A DNA stretch of 64,000 bases from an uncultured Sphingomonas sp. (GCF_946478955.1 NZ_CAMLDL010000004.1:106678-170677); one strand, 5' to 3'; positions 31,059-39,646 are shown, counted from the first letter of the stretch. Program-made: numbers and translations. Notes: generated by a model not told the origin, from the sequence alone.

Positions 31059-34000
31059 ATGATTTCCATTTCAACACGAACGCGTTTGCTTGCGGGCGCG
31101 GCCATCGGGTTCGGAGCTATTGTGGTTCCTCAGCAGGCCAGCGCGGCCTGCACCATTACAGGCACGGTGCTGGATTGCACCGATACGACGACCACCGACA
31201 CGATTGCGCCGGCTAACGCGCCGAATGATCGCGGGTATGACACCGGTTCGGCGTTGACCGCCGTTACGGTTGGCTCTGGTGTAACGGTGGATGGCTACGG
31301 CCTCGCCTTCAATGACCAGGGCGGAGACTATAGCGTCACCAATAACGGCCTGATTCAGGTCGATCTTGGCAACACGCCGACAATCGGTTTTGACAACGCC
31401 CTTGGCTTGTGGACCGATGACAGCCTGATCACCTACAGCGGCTCGGGCGACATTGTGAATTTCGGTACCGGCGCTGGCCTGCAAGTCGAAATTAACGGTG
31501 TGGGGTCGGTAGACGCCACAATCGACGGCAATGTAGTTACCGCAAACGGCACAGCTGTTCTGGTCAACCAGAACGACCCCGCTGGAACGGGTGATGTCAC
31601 CATTGCCGCCAACGGCGACGTTACGGGCATCAATGGTAACGGCGTCGAAGTGAACATGGTCGGCACTGGCGCGGTCGACGTCACCTCGAACGGCGATCTG
31701 ACGGCAACCGGTGACGGTATTGTGGTCAATTCGGCCAATGCTGACGGCGGCGCGATTACGGTTACGACTGGCGCGGCCGGTTCGATTACAACCGATGGCG
31801 CGGGCATCGCGATCGACAGCGCGGGGTCGGGCGACATCACAGTTACCAATGATTCGACCATTTCGGCCGACGCAGATGGCATTAGTGTTGCGGCGTCGGG
31901 CGATGCGGCAACCTCCATCACGGGTGGCGGTAATATCGACGCTGGCGGACTTGGCATTAATGCCGAATCAACCGGTCTGGGCGGTGTTGCTGTTGACTAT
32001 AGCGGCGACATCAACAGCGCCGGCGATGGCATCAATGCGATCATCGACAACACGGCTTCGGAAGCCGATGTTTCCGCATCGTCGAGCGGTACCGTTATTT
32101 CCACCGGTGGTAACGGCGTTGTCGCCGTGAACAACGGATTGGGCGGCGCTTCTGCAAATAACGACGGCAGCATCGATGCCGCGGGCGTTGGTATTGCGGC
32201 TGTAAGCAGCAACGCCAATGCAACCGGCGCCGTTGACGTCACAGGCACCGGCGCGGTGACTGCTGATGGTTTTATAGGGGTCTATGCGGCCAACAGCGGC
32301 CTGGGTGCCACCACCATCGATTATTCGGGTGATGTTACGGCGGCCGCAGGTATCGGCGTTGCTGGTGTTGCCACGAATACCCTGTCAGAAGCCGATTTGT
32401 CGATCACGACGAGCGGTGCGATCGACAGCGGACAATATGGCGTTGCCGGCGTTCAGCAGGGCCTTGGCGCGCTGACCATCGACAATAGCGGTGATATTAC
32501 CAATGCAGCGAATGACGGCATTTACGCTGTCCAAGCGAATGCATTGTCGGAAGCTGCCGTTTCGGTAACCAACAGCGGCGCGATTGATTCGGCCGCTGGC
32601 ATGGGCATCTATGAAACGAATGCCGGCCTTGGTGACACAACGGTCGATAACAGCGGTGACATCACGTCGGCGACCGCGGCGATAACGGCAGAAAACACCA
32701 ATACGGCATCGACTGGCGTAGTGTCGGTCACGAACAGCGGCGCACTTGATGCCGGCGCCAACGGCATTAATGCCACGACCGCAGGTCTCGGCGCTGTGTC
32801 TGTTGATAACAGCGGCGATATCACTGCCGATGGTCTTGGTATTTACACCAACATCAGCAACGCCGCCTCGGAAGCGGATTCGTCGGTCATATCGACCGGT
32901 GCAATCAACAGCGTTGCCAACGGCATTGAATCCTTCAACGCCGGGCTTGGCGGCATCTCCGTTGATAACAGCGGCGACATCACCTCGACCGGCGGGTCGG
33001 GCATCAATGTCGGCAGCACCAATGCCGCATCGACGGGCGACGTTTCGGTCATCAACGCCGGTACGATTGATGCGGCCTTCAATGGCATTGCCGCCACGAC
33101 GGCTGGTCTTGGCGCGGTGTCCGTTGATAACAGCGGCGATATCACGGCGCTTGAGGATGGCATTACCGCCAGCATCACCAACGCCGCGTCGGAAGCCGAT
33201 GTTTCGGTGACTTCGTCAGGCGCCATCACGAGCGACATGATTGGCATCAATGCCGTGAACGACGGTCTTGGCGGTGTTACCGTGGACAACAGCGGTGCAA
33301 TCGACAGCGTTGATGACAGTATTTACACTGAAATCACCAACGCCGCTGCGACCGGCGCCATTACGGTCACCAACAGCGGTGCACTGACGTCGACCAACGA
33401 AGGTATTGTCGCGTACAACCATGGCACGGGCGACGTGACCGTCGACAACAGCGGCGACATTTCGTCCACATGGGCCGGGATCGACGTGTGGAGCGAGAAC
33501 GGCGCAGCAGATAGCGTTGTTTCGGTCACCAATAGCGGTGCGATCGACGGCTTTTACGGCATTTATGCCTGGAACGATGGCCTCGGTTCCATGTCGGTCA
33601 CCAATGATGGCGATATCACGAGCGACAACGCCGGAATTTTGGCCTTCAATTGGAATGCAGCCGGCGACGGTGATCTGAACGTATCCGGTTCGGGTGCAAT
33701 CGATTCGGGCACCGATGGCATCGTTGCTTATAACGCGGGCACTGGTGATGTGACGGTCGATTACAGCGGTCCGATCACGACGCTCGCTGGCGACGGCATT
33801 TATGCCGAATCCACGTCGGGTCTCCTGACGGTGACCGCTGGTGACATCACGGCCGTTGGCGGCAATGGCATCACAGCCTATTCCGACAGCGGGGATCAGC
33901 ATATCACCGTTAATGGTGACGTCAGCGGCGATGGCTTCGACGGCGTCAACGCGGAATCGGTGACCGGTAACATCACCGTTGACGTGAATGGCAGCGTGAC

Positions 34001-36101
34001 CGGCGTAGATGACGGCGTTTCCATCGGTTCGGCGGGCGACAATGTCGTCAACGTAGCCGACGGCGGCTCGATCAACGGCGATTACGGGGTTTACGGGTGG
34101 GACGGCGCCAGCCTGACCATCAATAACGGCGGCACCATCACCGGCACGACTAATGCCGTGCTGACCGACCTGGGCGTCGCGACGACGATCAACAATCTTT
34201 CGACTGGTACGCTGGACGGCACGGTCGATCTGTCGGACCTAGATGATACGATCAACAATGAAGGCGTTTGGGACAATGCTGCGGGCAGCACCCTTAATGC
34301 TGGCGATGATGTCATCAACAACATGGACGGCGGTGTCATCAACCTGGCGGGTTCGCTAGACTTTGGTGATGGCGATGATGCGTTCAACAACCTGGACGGC
34401 GGTACGCTGAACCTGGACGCAGACTCGTCGCTCGACAATCTCGAAGCGATGACTCAGGAAGGGACCATCAATCTTGGTACCTATACCCTGACCGGCCCGG
34501 CGATCGATCTAGTCAATGACGGTACGATCACGACGGACGGCGATGCGGCCCTGGCGGGCTTCACCTCGCTGACCAACAACGGGACGCTGGATCTTGGTGA
34601 AGGAACCTTCACGGTTCCGGCGGCAGATCTGGTCAACACTGGTACGGTCGTTTCGACCCGTGGCGATGCGGTCATCTCTGGTCAGACGGCCTTCCTGAAC
34701 GATGGCGGCACCATCGACATGCAGGATGGCGCAGCCGACGACTCGCTGACAATCGACAGCGACTATGTCGGCAGCAACGGCGCCACCCTGGCGGTCGATG
34801 CCAATGCGACCACGGCGGACCTATTGGTCATCAATGGCGATGCCTCGGGCACGACGTCGGTAGACGCAAACATCCTCACCTATGGTCGCCTCAACTCGAC
34901 CGGTGTGCAGGTGGTGGATGCCACCACGTCGACCGCCAATGCCTTTGTTCTGGGCGATGTCACGGGGCAGCTTAGCCCGTTCGTTGACTATAACCTGGTT
35001 CAGCAGGGTGCCGACTATTTCCTGACCAGCGATCTCAATGCGAACGGTCTTCGTCCGCTCGCATTGACCCGTGTTGCCGGGGAAATGTGGTACCAGAGCG
35101 CAGATGAAATCTTCGCTCAGCTCGACCAGCCGACGGCGGAAGGCGCCAATGGTCTGGACCTGTGGGGCCAGATTTACGCCAGCCGCGAAAAGTCGGGTGA
35201 TCGCGACACCATCGCGTTCGACGGAAGCAACTACCTAGTCGACAGCAAGATGAAGAACCACCGCCTGGGCGTTCAGCTCGGTGTTGGGGCGCAGCTTGGT
35301 TCGTCGGCACGCGTTGGCCTGACCGGTGGTTGGGAACGTAACAAGGCACGCGGCGCCACCGACTTCACGGCGAAGGGTTGGAACCTGGGTGTCTATGGCA
35401 AGTTCGGCGGTCCAGTCGGCTTCCATGGCTACGTCCTTGCCAAGCATGACAAGTTCAAGATCGACTTTGACGACGCGCTGTTCAGCGGCGGCAAGGTCGA
35501 CGCCAAGAGCAACGGCATCGACGGCAACGTCGGCTATCGCTGGGGCGCAAGCGGTGACGGCAGCTTTGACGTCAACGCCGGCGTGAGCTTCGTCCGCACG
35601 AAGATTGACGATGTCAGCTTCTACGGTTGGGACTTCGACTATCGCAGCATGAAGTCGACGCGTGCACGCCTCCAGGGTCGTTATGACTTCGGTGGCAATT
35701 GGAACCCGTATGTTGCCCTGACCGGCTATCACGAGTTCAAGAACAACGGCCGTATGGTCGTGTTCGATGGCGCGAACGACTATGGCTTCTCGACTAGTGG
35801 CAAGGGAACCTGGGGACGCCTCGAAGCTGGTGTTGGCGGCAATGGCCGCGGCTTCAGCCCGCTGTTCGCTCTCTGGGGTGAAATGGGTGACGTGAAGGGC
35901 ATTGGCGCCCGCCTCGGCTTCCGCTTTGGCGGTTCGGCCGAAGCGGCTCCCCCGCCCCCGCCGCCGCCCCCGCCGCCGCCGCCGCCTCCGGCGACGCAGA
36001 CTTGCCCGGATGGGTCGGTGATCTTGGCAACGGACGCATGTCCGCCGCCGCCGCCGCCCCCGCCGCCGCCGCCGCCACCACCGGCGCCGGAACGCGGATA
36101 A
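31059..36101 (+). CDS. Giant repeat-rich autotransporter (type Va secreted adhesin-like)
   Basis: A 1680-residue outer-membrane autotransporter. It has a signal peptide to about residue 30 (QQASA), then a Ser/Thr/Asn/Gly/Asp-rich passenger of about 1280 residues. Roughly residues 240-930 consist of repeats of about 45 residues, each holding a block like NAASEADVSVTSSGAI, then a block like GLGGVTVDNSGDIT. This predicts a beta-helix. The final 290 residues form a 12-strand barrel (start LWGQIYASREKSGD, last strand GARLGFRFGG). After the barrel comes an unusual tail: two polyproline tracts (encoded at about 35947-35990 and 36040-36086) flanking ATQTCPDGSVILATDACP. GGGAGG ten bases before the ATG sets the start. 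Few lysines or cysteines in the passenger. Confidence 0.93.
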   Translation: MISISTRTRLLAGAAIGFGAIVVPQQASAACTITGTVLDCTDTTTTDTIAPANAPNDRGYDTGSALTAVTVGSGVTVDGYGLAFNDQGGDYSVTNNGLIQVDLGNTPTIGFDNALGLWTDDSLITYSGSGDIVNFGTGAGLQVEINGVGSVDATIDGNVVTANGTAVLVNQNDPAGTGDVTIAANGDVTGINGNGVEVNMVGTGAVDVTSNGDLTATGDGIVVNSANADGGAITVTTGAAGSITTDGAGIAIDSAGSGDITVTNDSTISADADGISVAASGDAATSITGGGNIDAGGLGINAESTGLGGVAVDYSGDINSAGDGINAIIDNTASEADVSASSSGTVISTGGNGVVAVNNGLGGASANNDGSIDAAGVGIAAVSSNANATGAVDVTGTGAVTADGFIGVYAANSGLGATTIDYSGDVTAAAGIGVAGVATNTLSEADLSITTSGAIDSGQYGVAGVQQGLGALTIDNSGDITNAANDGIYAVQANALSEAAVSVTNSGAIDSAAGMGIYETNAGLGDTTVDNSGDITSATAAITAENTNTASTGVVSVTNSGALDAGANGINATTAGLGAVSVDNSGDITADGLGIYTNISNAASEADSSVISTGAINSVANGIESFNAGLGGISVDNSGDITSTGGSGINVGSTNAASTGDVSVINAGTIDAAFNGIAATTAGLGAVSVDNSGDITALEDGITASITNAASEADVSVTSSGAITSDMIGINAVNDGLGGVTVDNSGAIDSVDDSIYTEITNAAATGAITVTNSGALTSTNEGIVAYNHGTGDVTVDNSGDISSTWAGIDVWSENGAADSVVSVTNSGAIDGFYGIYAWNDGLGSMSVTNDGDITSDNAGILAFNWNAAGDGDLNVSGSGAIDSGTDGIVAYNAGTGDVTVDYSGPITTLAGDGIYAESTSGLLTVTAGDITAVGGNGITAYSDSGDQHITVNGDVSGDGFDGVNAESVTGNITVDVNGSVTGVDDGVSIGSAGDNVVNVADGGSINGDYGVYGWDGASLTINNGGTITGTTNAVLTDLGVATTINNLSTGTLDGTVDLSDLDDTINNEGVWDNAAGSTLNAGDDVINNMDGGVINLAGSLDFGDGDDAFNNLDGGTLNLDADSSLDNLEAMTQEGTINLGTYTLTGPAIDLVNDGTITTDGDAALAGFTSLTNNGTLDLGEGTFTVPAADLVNTGTVVSTRGDAVISGQTAFLNDGGTIDMQDGAADDSLTIDSDYVGSNGATLAVDANATTADLLVINGDASGTTSVDANILTYGRLNSTGVQVVDATTSTANAFVLGDVTGQLSPFVDYNLVQQGADYFLTSDLNANGLRPLALTRVAGEMWYQSADEIFAQLDQPTAEGANGLDLWGQIYASREKSGDRDTIAFDGSNYLVDSKMKNHRLGVQLGVGAQLGSSARVGLTGGWERNKARGATDFTAKGWNLGVYGKFGGPVGFHGYVLAKHDKFKIDFDDALFSGGKVDAKSNGIDGNVGYRWGASGDGSFDVNAGVSFVRTKIDDVSFYGWDFDYRSMKSTRARLQGRYDFGGNWNPYVALTGYHEFKNNGRMVVFDGANDYGFSTSGKGTWGRLEAGVGGNGRGFSPLFALWGEMGDVKGIGARLGFRFGGSAEAAPPPPPPPPPPPPPPATQTCPDGSVILATDACPPPPPPPPPPPPPPAPERG
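31780..33850 (+). repeat. Coding repeats of the autotransporter passenger
   Basis: About fifteen degenerate units of roughly 135-140 bases. The phrase GTTGATAACAGCGGCGA(T/C)AT and close variants recur (for example near 32811, 32961 and 33123), alternating with GCCTCGGAAGCCGATGTTTC-like blocks. Units differ at many bases, so this is divergent tandem duplication, not recent expansion. Confidence 0.8.
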
Positions 36102-36131
36102 CGCGAGCGGGCCATACGGCCCAAACAGAGA

Positions 36132-36165
36132 GGGCGGCGGGTTCATCCCCGCCGCCCTTTTTTTT
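36132..36165 (+). terminator. Rho-independent terminator of the autotransporter gene
   Basis: GGGCGGCGGG (36132-36141) pairs with CCCGCCGCCC (36148-36157) around a short loop and is followed by eight T residues. Confidence 0.93.
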
Positions 36166-36194
36166 GCCTGCTATTTGGTCAGGTCAGACCGTCA

Positions 36195-36638
36195 TCACAT
36201 CGTCTTGGCCACATAATCGATGCGTTTGATATCCAGCGCTTGCCCCTTGTCGCTGACCGTCTTTCCCGACTGGTCCGGTTGCAGCTGGGGATCGGTCCAG
36301 CACATTTCGCCATCTTTATTCATCGCGCTGGTGAAACAGGCTTTCCCGTCCTTCATGACCGCGGTGCCATGATCGATATGCTCAGTCCCCGACGTGGTGA
36401 TGTAGTTGCCCTTGTCGTCGATGGATTCCTGCATCGCCTTTCCATTGTCGGTAAATTCCCAACTTGTGCCCCTGATATCGAAAGCAGCGGGCGTGACCAT
36501 GTTGGCGTCCATGTTCATGTCGCCGTTCATGTCCATGTTGGCGTCCATGGAGACATCGGCGTTGGCTGCGGGTGTTTCGGCCGGCTTGCTGCACGCGCAC
36601 AGCGCCGCCACGGCCAGTGACATCATCACGACACGCAT
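36195..36638 (-). CDS. Methionine-rich lipoprotein
   Basis: A 147-residue lipoprotein (lipobox LCAC, Cys16). Residues 31-47 contain six methionines in 17 positions alternating with Asp/Asn/Gly (MDANMDMNGDMNMDANM). This resembles Met-rich copper(I)-binding segments of periplasmic copper proteins, though no His cluster accompanies it. The rest is a compact domain (FDIRGTSWEFTDNGKAM, then KACFTSAMNKDGEMCW) with two cysteines. Its start is 68 bases downstream of the glutaredoxin-MauE stop on the same strand, so cotranscription is possible, although a palindrome TTGAGCC-A-GGCTCAA (36658-36672) lies between. GGGAG precedes the ATG. Confidence 0.82.
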   Translation of the reverse strand: MRVVMMSLAVAALCACSKPAETPAANADVSMDANMDMNGDMNMDANMVTPAAFDIRGTSWEFTDNGKAMQESIDDKGNYITTSGTEHIDHGTAVMKDGKACFTSAMNKDGEMCWTDPQLQPDQSGKTVSDKGQALDIKRIDYVAKTM

Positions 36639-36706
36639 GGTCTTTCTCCCTGTTTGGTTGAGCCAGGCTCAATAGCAGAAAAGCGCCCTCAATGCACTTT
36701 GTCCGG

Positions 36707-37471
36707 CTAGAACCAGACGCGGGTCATCCACAGTGCCATCGCCACCATCATCACATTTTCCGTGAGTGACACGAAGCCCAAAGGCACATTGGACGACCCG
36801 CCGACACAGGCGCATTTAAGCTCGCGCTTGTCGATATAGACCGCCTTATACACGCTGACCGCGCCGATGGAGCCGATGGTGAGGGCAACCGGCACCGACA
36901 GCCAGTTGAGGCGACCGGAGATCATCAGCACGCCCGCCAGTCCTTCGAGAAAGGGATAGAGCGTGGCGTAGGGCACCCAGCGCTTGGCGAGTAGATCGTA
37001 GTTCAGGAACATTGACGAGAAGCTCTCGACGTCCTGCAGTTTGAGGAGCGCCAGGACGCACATCGAGAATGCGATGAACCATTCGGCGGCGTGGACCGTG
37101 AACGGACTGCCAAGCATAGCAATGCTCGCCGCCATCGCCATCGCGGCGGTCATTGCAAACAGGGCGATGACGGGGCGGTAGGTCGTCTTGGCTTTATCGG
37201 GGAGCGGCCGACCGACGAAGGCGCGCAGGTCGGTATAGCCGCCGATCCGCTGGCCATTGATGAAGGTCTGCGGCGTGGTTTCAACCTGATGCTCGGCCTT
37301 GAACGCGTCGGTTTCAGCGCGGGTGGTCAGGTGGTGATCCTCAACCGTATAGCCCTGACTTTTCAGCAGATGCAGGGACTTGAGGCCATAGGGGCAGGTA
37401 TGGCCGGGCATCACCATCCGGTAGATGACGGCCGTTTTGTCACCTGTTTTGATCATCGATTGTTCGGTCAT
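36707..37471 (-). CDS. Glutaredoxin-MauE/DoxX fusion membrane protein
   Basis: A 254-residue fusion. Residues 12-85 form a glutaredoxin domain with the redox motif HTCPYG (Cys26, a CPYG monothiol/dithiol-like site whose second position is tyrosine) and TTPQTFINGQRIGGYTDL, the substrate-groove signature. Four transmembrane segments of the MauE/DoxX type follow, with ELKCACVGGSSNVPLGFVS between the last two. The second CxC pair faces the membrane region. The protein could pass electrons between cytoplasmic glutathione and membrane or periplasmic thiols. It is transcribed away from the MerR-like gene from a mer-type promoter (37508-37539). AAGGA precedes the ATG. Confidence 0.87.
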   Translation of the reverse strand: MTEQSMIKTGDKTAVIYRMVMPGHTCPYGLKSLHLLKSQGYTVEDHHLTTRAETDAFKAEHQVETTPQTFINGQRIGGYTDLRAFVGRPLPDKAKTTYRPVIALFAMTAAMAMAASIAMLGSPFTVHAAEWFIAFSMCVLALLKLQDVESFSSMFLNYDLLAKRWVPYATLYPFLEGLAGVLMISGRLNWLSVPVALTIGSIGAVSVYKAVYIDKRELKCACVGGSSNVPLGFVSLTENVMMVAMALWMTRVWF

Positions 37472-37507
37472 GCGGAATCCTTCACGTCTTGAAACGTTTC
37501 GGATGCC

Positions 37508-37539
37508 CTCTTAGCTCCCGTACCATGGTACGGAGTCAA
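37508..37539 (-). promoter_or_regulatory. MerR-type promoter-operator with a 16-bp perfect dyad
   Basis: On the minus strand: TTGACT (37539-37534), then a 19-base spacer holding the palindrome CCGTACCATGGTACGG (37518-37533), then CTAAGA (37514-37509); read with a 20-base spacer the -10 is TAAGAG. The over-long spacer with the dyad inside it is the hallmark of MerR-activated promoters. The half-sites CCGTAC/GTACGG with four bases between, and the TTGACT, match the Tn21/Tn501 mer promoter as I recall it. The dyad also covers the ribosome-binding region of the regulator gene on the plus strand. Confidence 0.85.
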
Positions 37540-37541
37540 GC

Positions 37542-37928
37542 ATGGAAAATCTGACCATCGGCGGATTGGCCGGTAAGGCGGGGGTGGGCGTGGAAACCGT
37601 CCGCTTCTATCAGCGCAAGGGGCTGGTCGCCGAACCAGCGCGGGCGGGCGGCATCCGGCGTTACGACGACCGCGATGTCGAGCGCATCCGCTTCATCAAA
37701 CGCGCCCAGACGGCAGGCTTCTCGCTGGCGGAAATCGCCGAACTGATCGCGCTGGACGCAGGCGAGGACCGGGCCAGGGCGCGCGAGCTGGCGCGGGATC
37801 GGATTGCGGCGCTGGACGAGAAAATCGCGGAATTGGAACTGGCCCGTGCGTCGCTATCTAGGCTGGCGACGGAATGCGCGTCGGGCAAGGACGGCCCATG
37901 CCCGATCATCGCGAGTTTTGGGTTATGA
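37542..37928 (+). CDS. MerR-family regulator, close to mercury-type MerR
   Basis: A 128-residue activator/repressor. It opens ENLTIGGLAGKAGVGVETV with RFYQRKGL and IRRYDDRDVERIRFIKRAQ, then GFSLAEIAELIAL, all nearly as in Tn501 MerR. The metal-binding end keeps two of three MerR cysteines: Cys112 and Cys120 in ECASGKDGPCPIIAS (equivalents of Cys117 and Cys126). The third (Cys82) is replaced by Arg77, and the loop between the two is shorter. GGAG seven bases before the ATG lies inside the operator half-site, so autoregulation is expected. It is divergent from the glutaredoxin-MauE gene. Confidence 0.92.
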   Translation: MENLTIGGLAGKAGVGVETVRFYQRKGLVAEPARAGGIRRYDDRDVERIRFIKRAQTAGFSLAEIAELIALDAGEDRARARELARDRIAALDEKIAELELARASLSRLATECASGKDGPCPIIASFGL

Positions 37929-38273
37929 ATGGACGGATTTTTGTCCAGTCGCGCTTAACGTATTTTCTGATACCGGCGCACTCAATGCGCTTCCGGAGCG
38001 CAGTCCAGTTTTGAACTTCAAGCATCCGCTCCCGCAGGAAGTCTGGATGCCATGCAGCCCACTCGCCCGCGATGTCCCGCAAGTTGAAGGCAACGCGGGC
38101 ATTACTTCATCAAACAGCATTTGTTCGACTTCATCGGCGCCGTAGCCACCCGCGCTAATGCGTTCGGCAATTTTTCGTGGGCCAACAATTCCGATATAAT
38201 CGGTGTCAAGGAAAAGGCTCCCCAACTCGCCGAAGACGGGCAAGCGACGAGCGATCTCTTCCTCGTTCAGCAA
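37906..38273 (-). pseudogene. Frameshifted small conserved protein (DUF7079-like)
   Basis: The first 60 codons from ATG 38273 read LPVFGELGSLFLDTDY to VEQMLFDEVMPALP. Near 38090 the family sequence continues in a different frame as FNLRDIAGEWAAWHPDF, then LRERMLEVQNW, ending at TGA 37908-37906. Together they give a protein of about 120 residues with the LFLDT and AGEW hallmarks of a small uncharacterised family (I believe DUF7079). A single-base deletion, or a sequencing error, splits it. The unshifted frame ends at 37923 in low-quality sequence. The 3' end overlaps the merR-like gene by about 23 bases. Confidence 0.65.
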
Positions 38274-39458
38274 CTACGCCAGCTCCACCGCCACGGCAGT
38301 CGCCTCACCTCCGCCGATGCAGAGGCTGGCGACACCGCGCTTCAGGCCCTTTTGCTTCAGCGCGTTGAGCAGGGTGACGAGGATGCGGGTGCCGCTGGCG
38401 CCGATGGGGTGGCCGAGCGCGGTGGCGCCGCCGTGGACGTTGATCTTGTCATGCGGGATGCCGATGTCGTGCATCGCGAACATGGCGACGCAGGCGAAGG
38501 CTTCGTTGACTTCCCACAGGTCGACGTCGTCAACTTTCCAACCGGCCTTTTCCAGCACCTTGTTGATCGCGCCGACCGGGGCGATGGTGAAGTCCTTCGG
38601 CTCCTGCGCGTGGGCGGCCGAGGCGACGATGGTCGCGACCGGCTTCTGACCCTTGGCGTCCGCGTCCGACTTGCGGGCGAGGACGACCGCAGCGGCACCA
38701 TCGGAGATGGACGAGCTGGTCGCGGCGGTGATGGTGCCATCCTTCGCGAAGGCGGGCTTCAGCGTCGGGATCTTGTCCGGACGGCCCTTGCCCGGCGCTT
38801 CGTCAGTGTCGACAATGGTTTCGCCGGTGCGCGACTTGACCGTGACGGGGGCGATTTCGTCCTTGAACTCACCCTTTTCGATGGCGGCCTTGGCGCGGGT
38901 CAGGCTTTCGATGGCATAATTGTCCATCGCCTCGCGGGTCAGCTGATACTCGTTAGCGGTATCCTGGGCGAAGCTGCCCATCGCGCGGCCGGCCTCATAG
39001 GCGTCTTCCAGACCATCGAGGAACATGTGGTCGTAAGCGGTGTCATGGCCGATGCGCGCGCCGCTGCGGTGCTTTTTGAGCAGGTAGGGCGCATTGGTCA
39101 TGCTCTCCATCCCGCCTGCGACGATTAGGTCGGCATTGCCCGCCTTCAGCGCTTCTTCGCCCATGATCACGGTCTGCATGCCGGAACCGCAGACCTTGTT
39201 GACGGTGGTGGCCTGAACCGACTTAGGAAGGCCAGCTTTGATACCCGCCTGTCGCGCCGGGGCCTGGCCAAGACCAGCGGGAAGGACGCACCCCATGTAA
39301 ATCCGGTCGATGTCGTTGGCATCCACCCCCGCGCGCTCCACCGCCGCCTTTACCGCGGTCGCGCCAAGGTCGGTCGCGGACACATCGGCCAGCGCCCCCT
39401 GCATCGCGCCCATCGGCGTGCGGGCATAGGAAAGGATGACGACGGGATCGGTGGCCAT
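38274..39458 (-). CDS. Acetyl-CoA C-acetyltransferase (thiolase)
   Basis: A 394-residue degradative or biosynthetic thiolase. The nucleophile is in VNKVCGSGMQTVIMG, the His in NVHGGATALGHPIGASG and the second Cys in SLCIGGGEATAV. Length and motifs match type II thiolases. ATG 39458 follows GGAG by nine bases; an in-frame ATG at 39482 lies inside the adjacent palindromic repeat. With isovaleryl-CoA dehydrogenase (40170) and the branched-chain dehydrogenase operon it fits leucine/isoleucine breakdown to acetyl-CoA. Confidence 0.94.
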   Translation of the reverse strand: MATDPVVILSYARTPMGAMQGALADVSATDLGATAVKAAVERAGVDANDIDRIYMGCVLPAGLGQAPARQAGIKAGLPKSVQATTVNKVCGSGMQTVIMGEEALKAGNADLIVAGGMESMTNAPYLLKKHRSGARIGHDTAYDHMFLDGLEDAYEAGRAMGSFAQDTANEYQLTREAMDNYAIESLTRAKAAIEKGEFKDEIAPVTVKSRTGETIVDTDEAPGKGRPDKIPTLKPAFAKDGTITAATSSSISDGAAAVVLARKSDADAKGQKPVATIVASAAHAQEPKDFTIAPVGAINKVLEKAGWKVDDVDLWEVNEAFACVAMFAMHDIGIPHDKINVHGGATALGHPIGASGTRILVTLLNALKQKGLKRGVASLCIGGGEATAVAVELA

Positions 39459-39476
39459 GGTGATATTCTCCGTTGC

Positions 39477-39551
39477 CGTCATTGCGAGGAGCGTAGCGAC
39501 GCGGCAATCCAGTCAAAGCGGCTGGATTGCTTCGCTCCGCTCGCAATGACG
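39477..39551. repeat. REP-like palindrome (about 75 bp)
   Basis: CGTCATTGCGAGGAGCG at the left end and its near-complement CGCTCGCAATGACG at the right enclose GCGGCAATCCAG...CTGGATTGC, giving a long stem with a small loop. Sequences of this kind occur in many copies in alphaproteobacterial and other genomes and translate as the familiar HCERSEAIQ string. Confidence 0.85.
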
Positions 39552-39646
39552 AAGGGTGCGATGTTGCAACTGCACATAGACATCCCAGAGCGCCTGTTCA
39601 ATCATCTGCTTGACCCGGCGGTGTGATAGGCCGAGGCTCACGCCCC

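Noticed and set aside
31780..33850. Regular repeats considered as a CRISPR array
   Set aside because: Units are about 135-140 bases, degenerate, in frame and encode a beta-helix passenger; there are no constant short repeats with unique spacers and no cas genes.
38121..39128. 335-residue plus-strand frame opposite the thiolase gene
   Set aside because: Complement of thiolase codons, dominated by Gly/Asp/Val/Arg, with no start signal.
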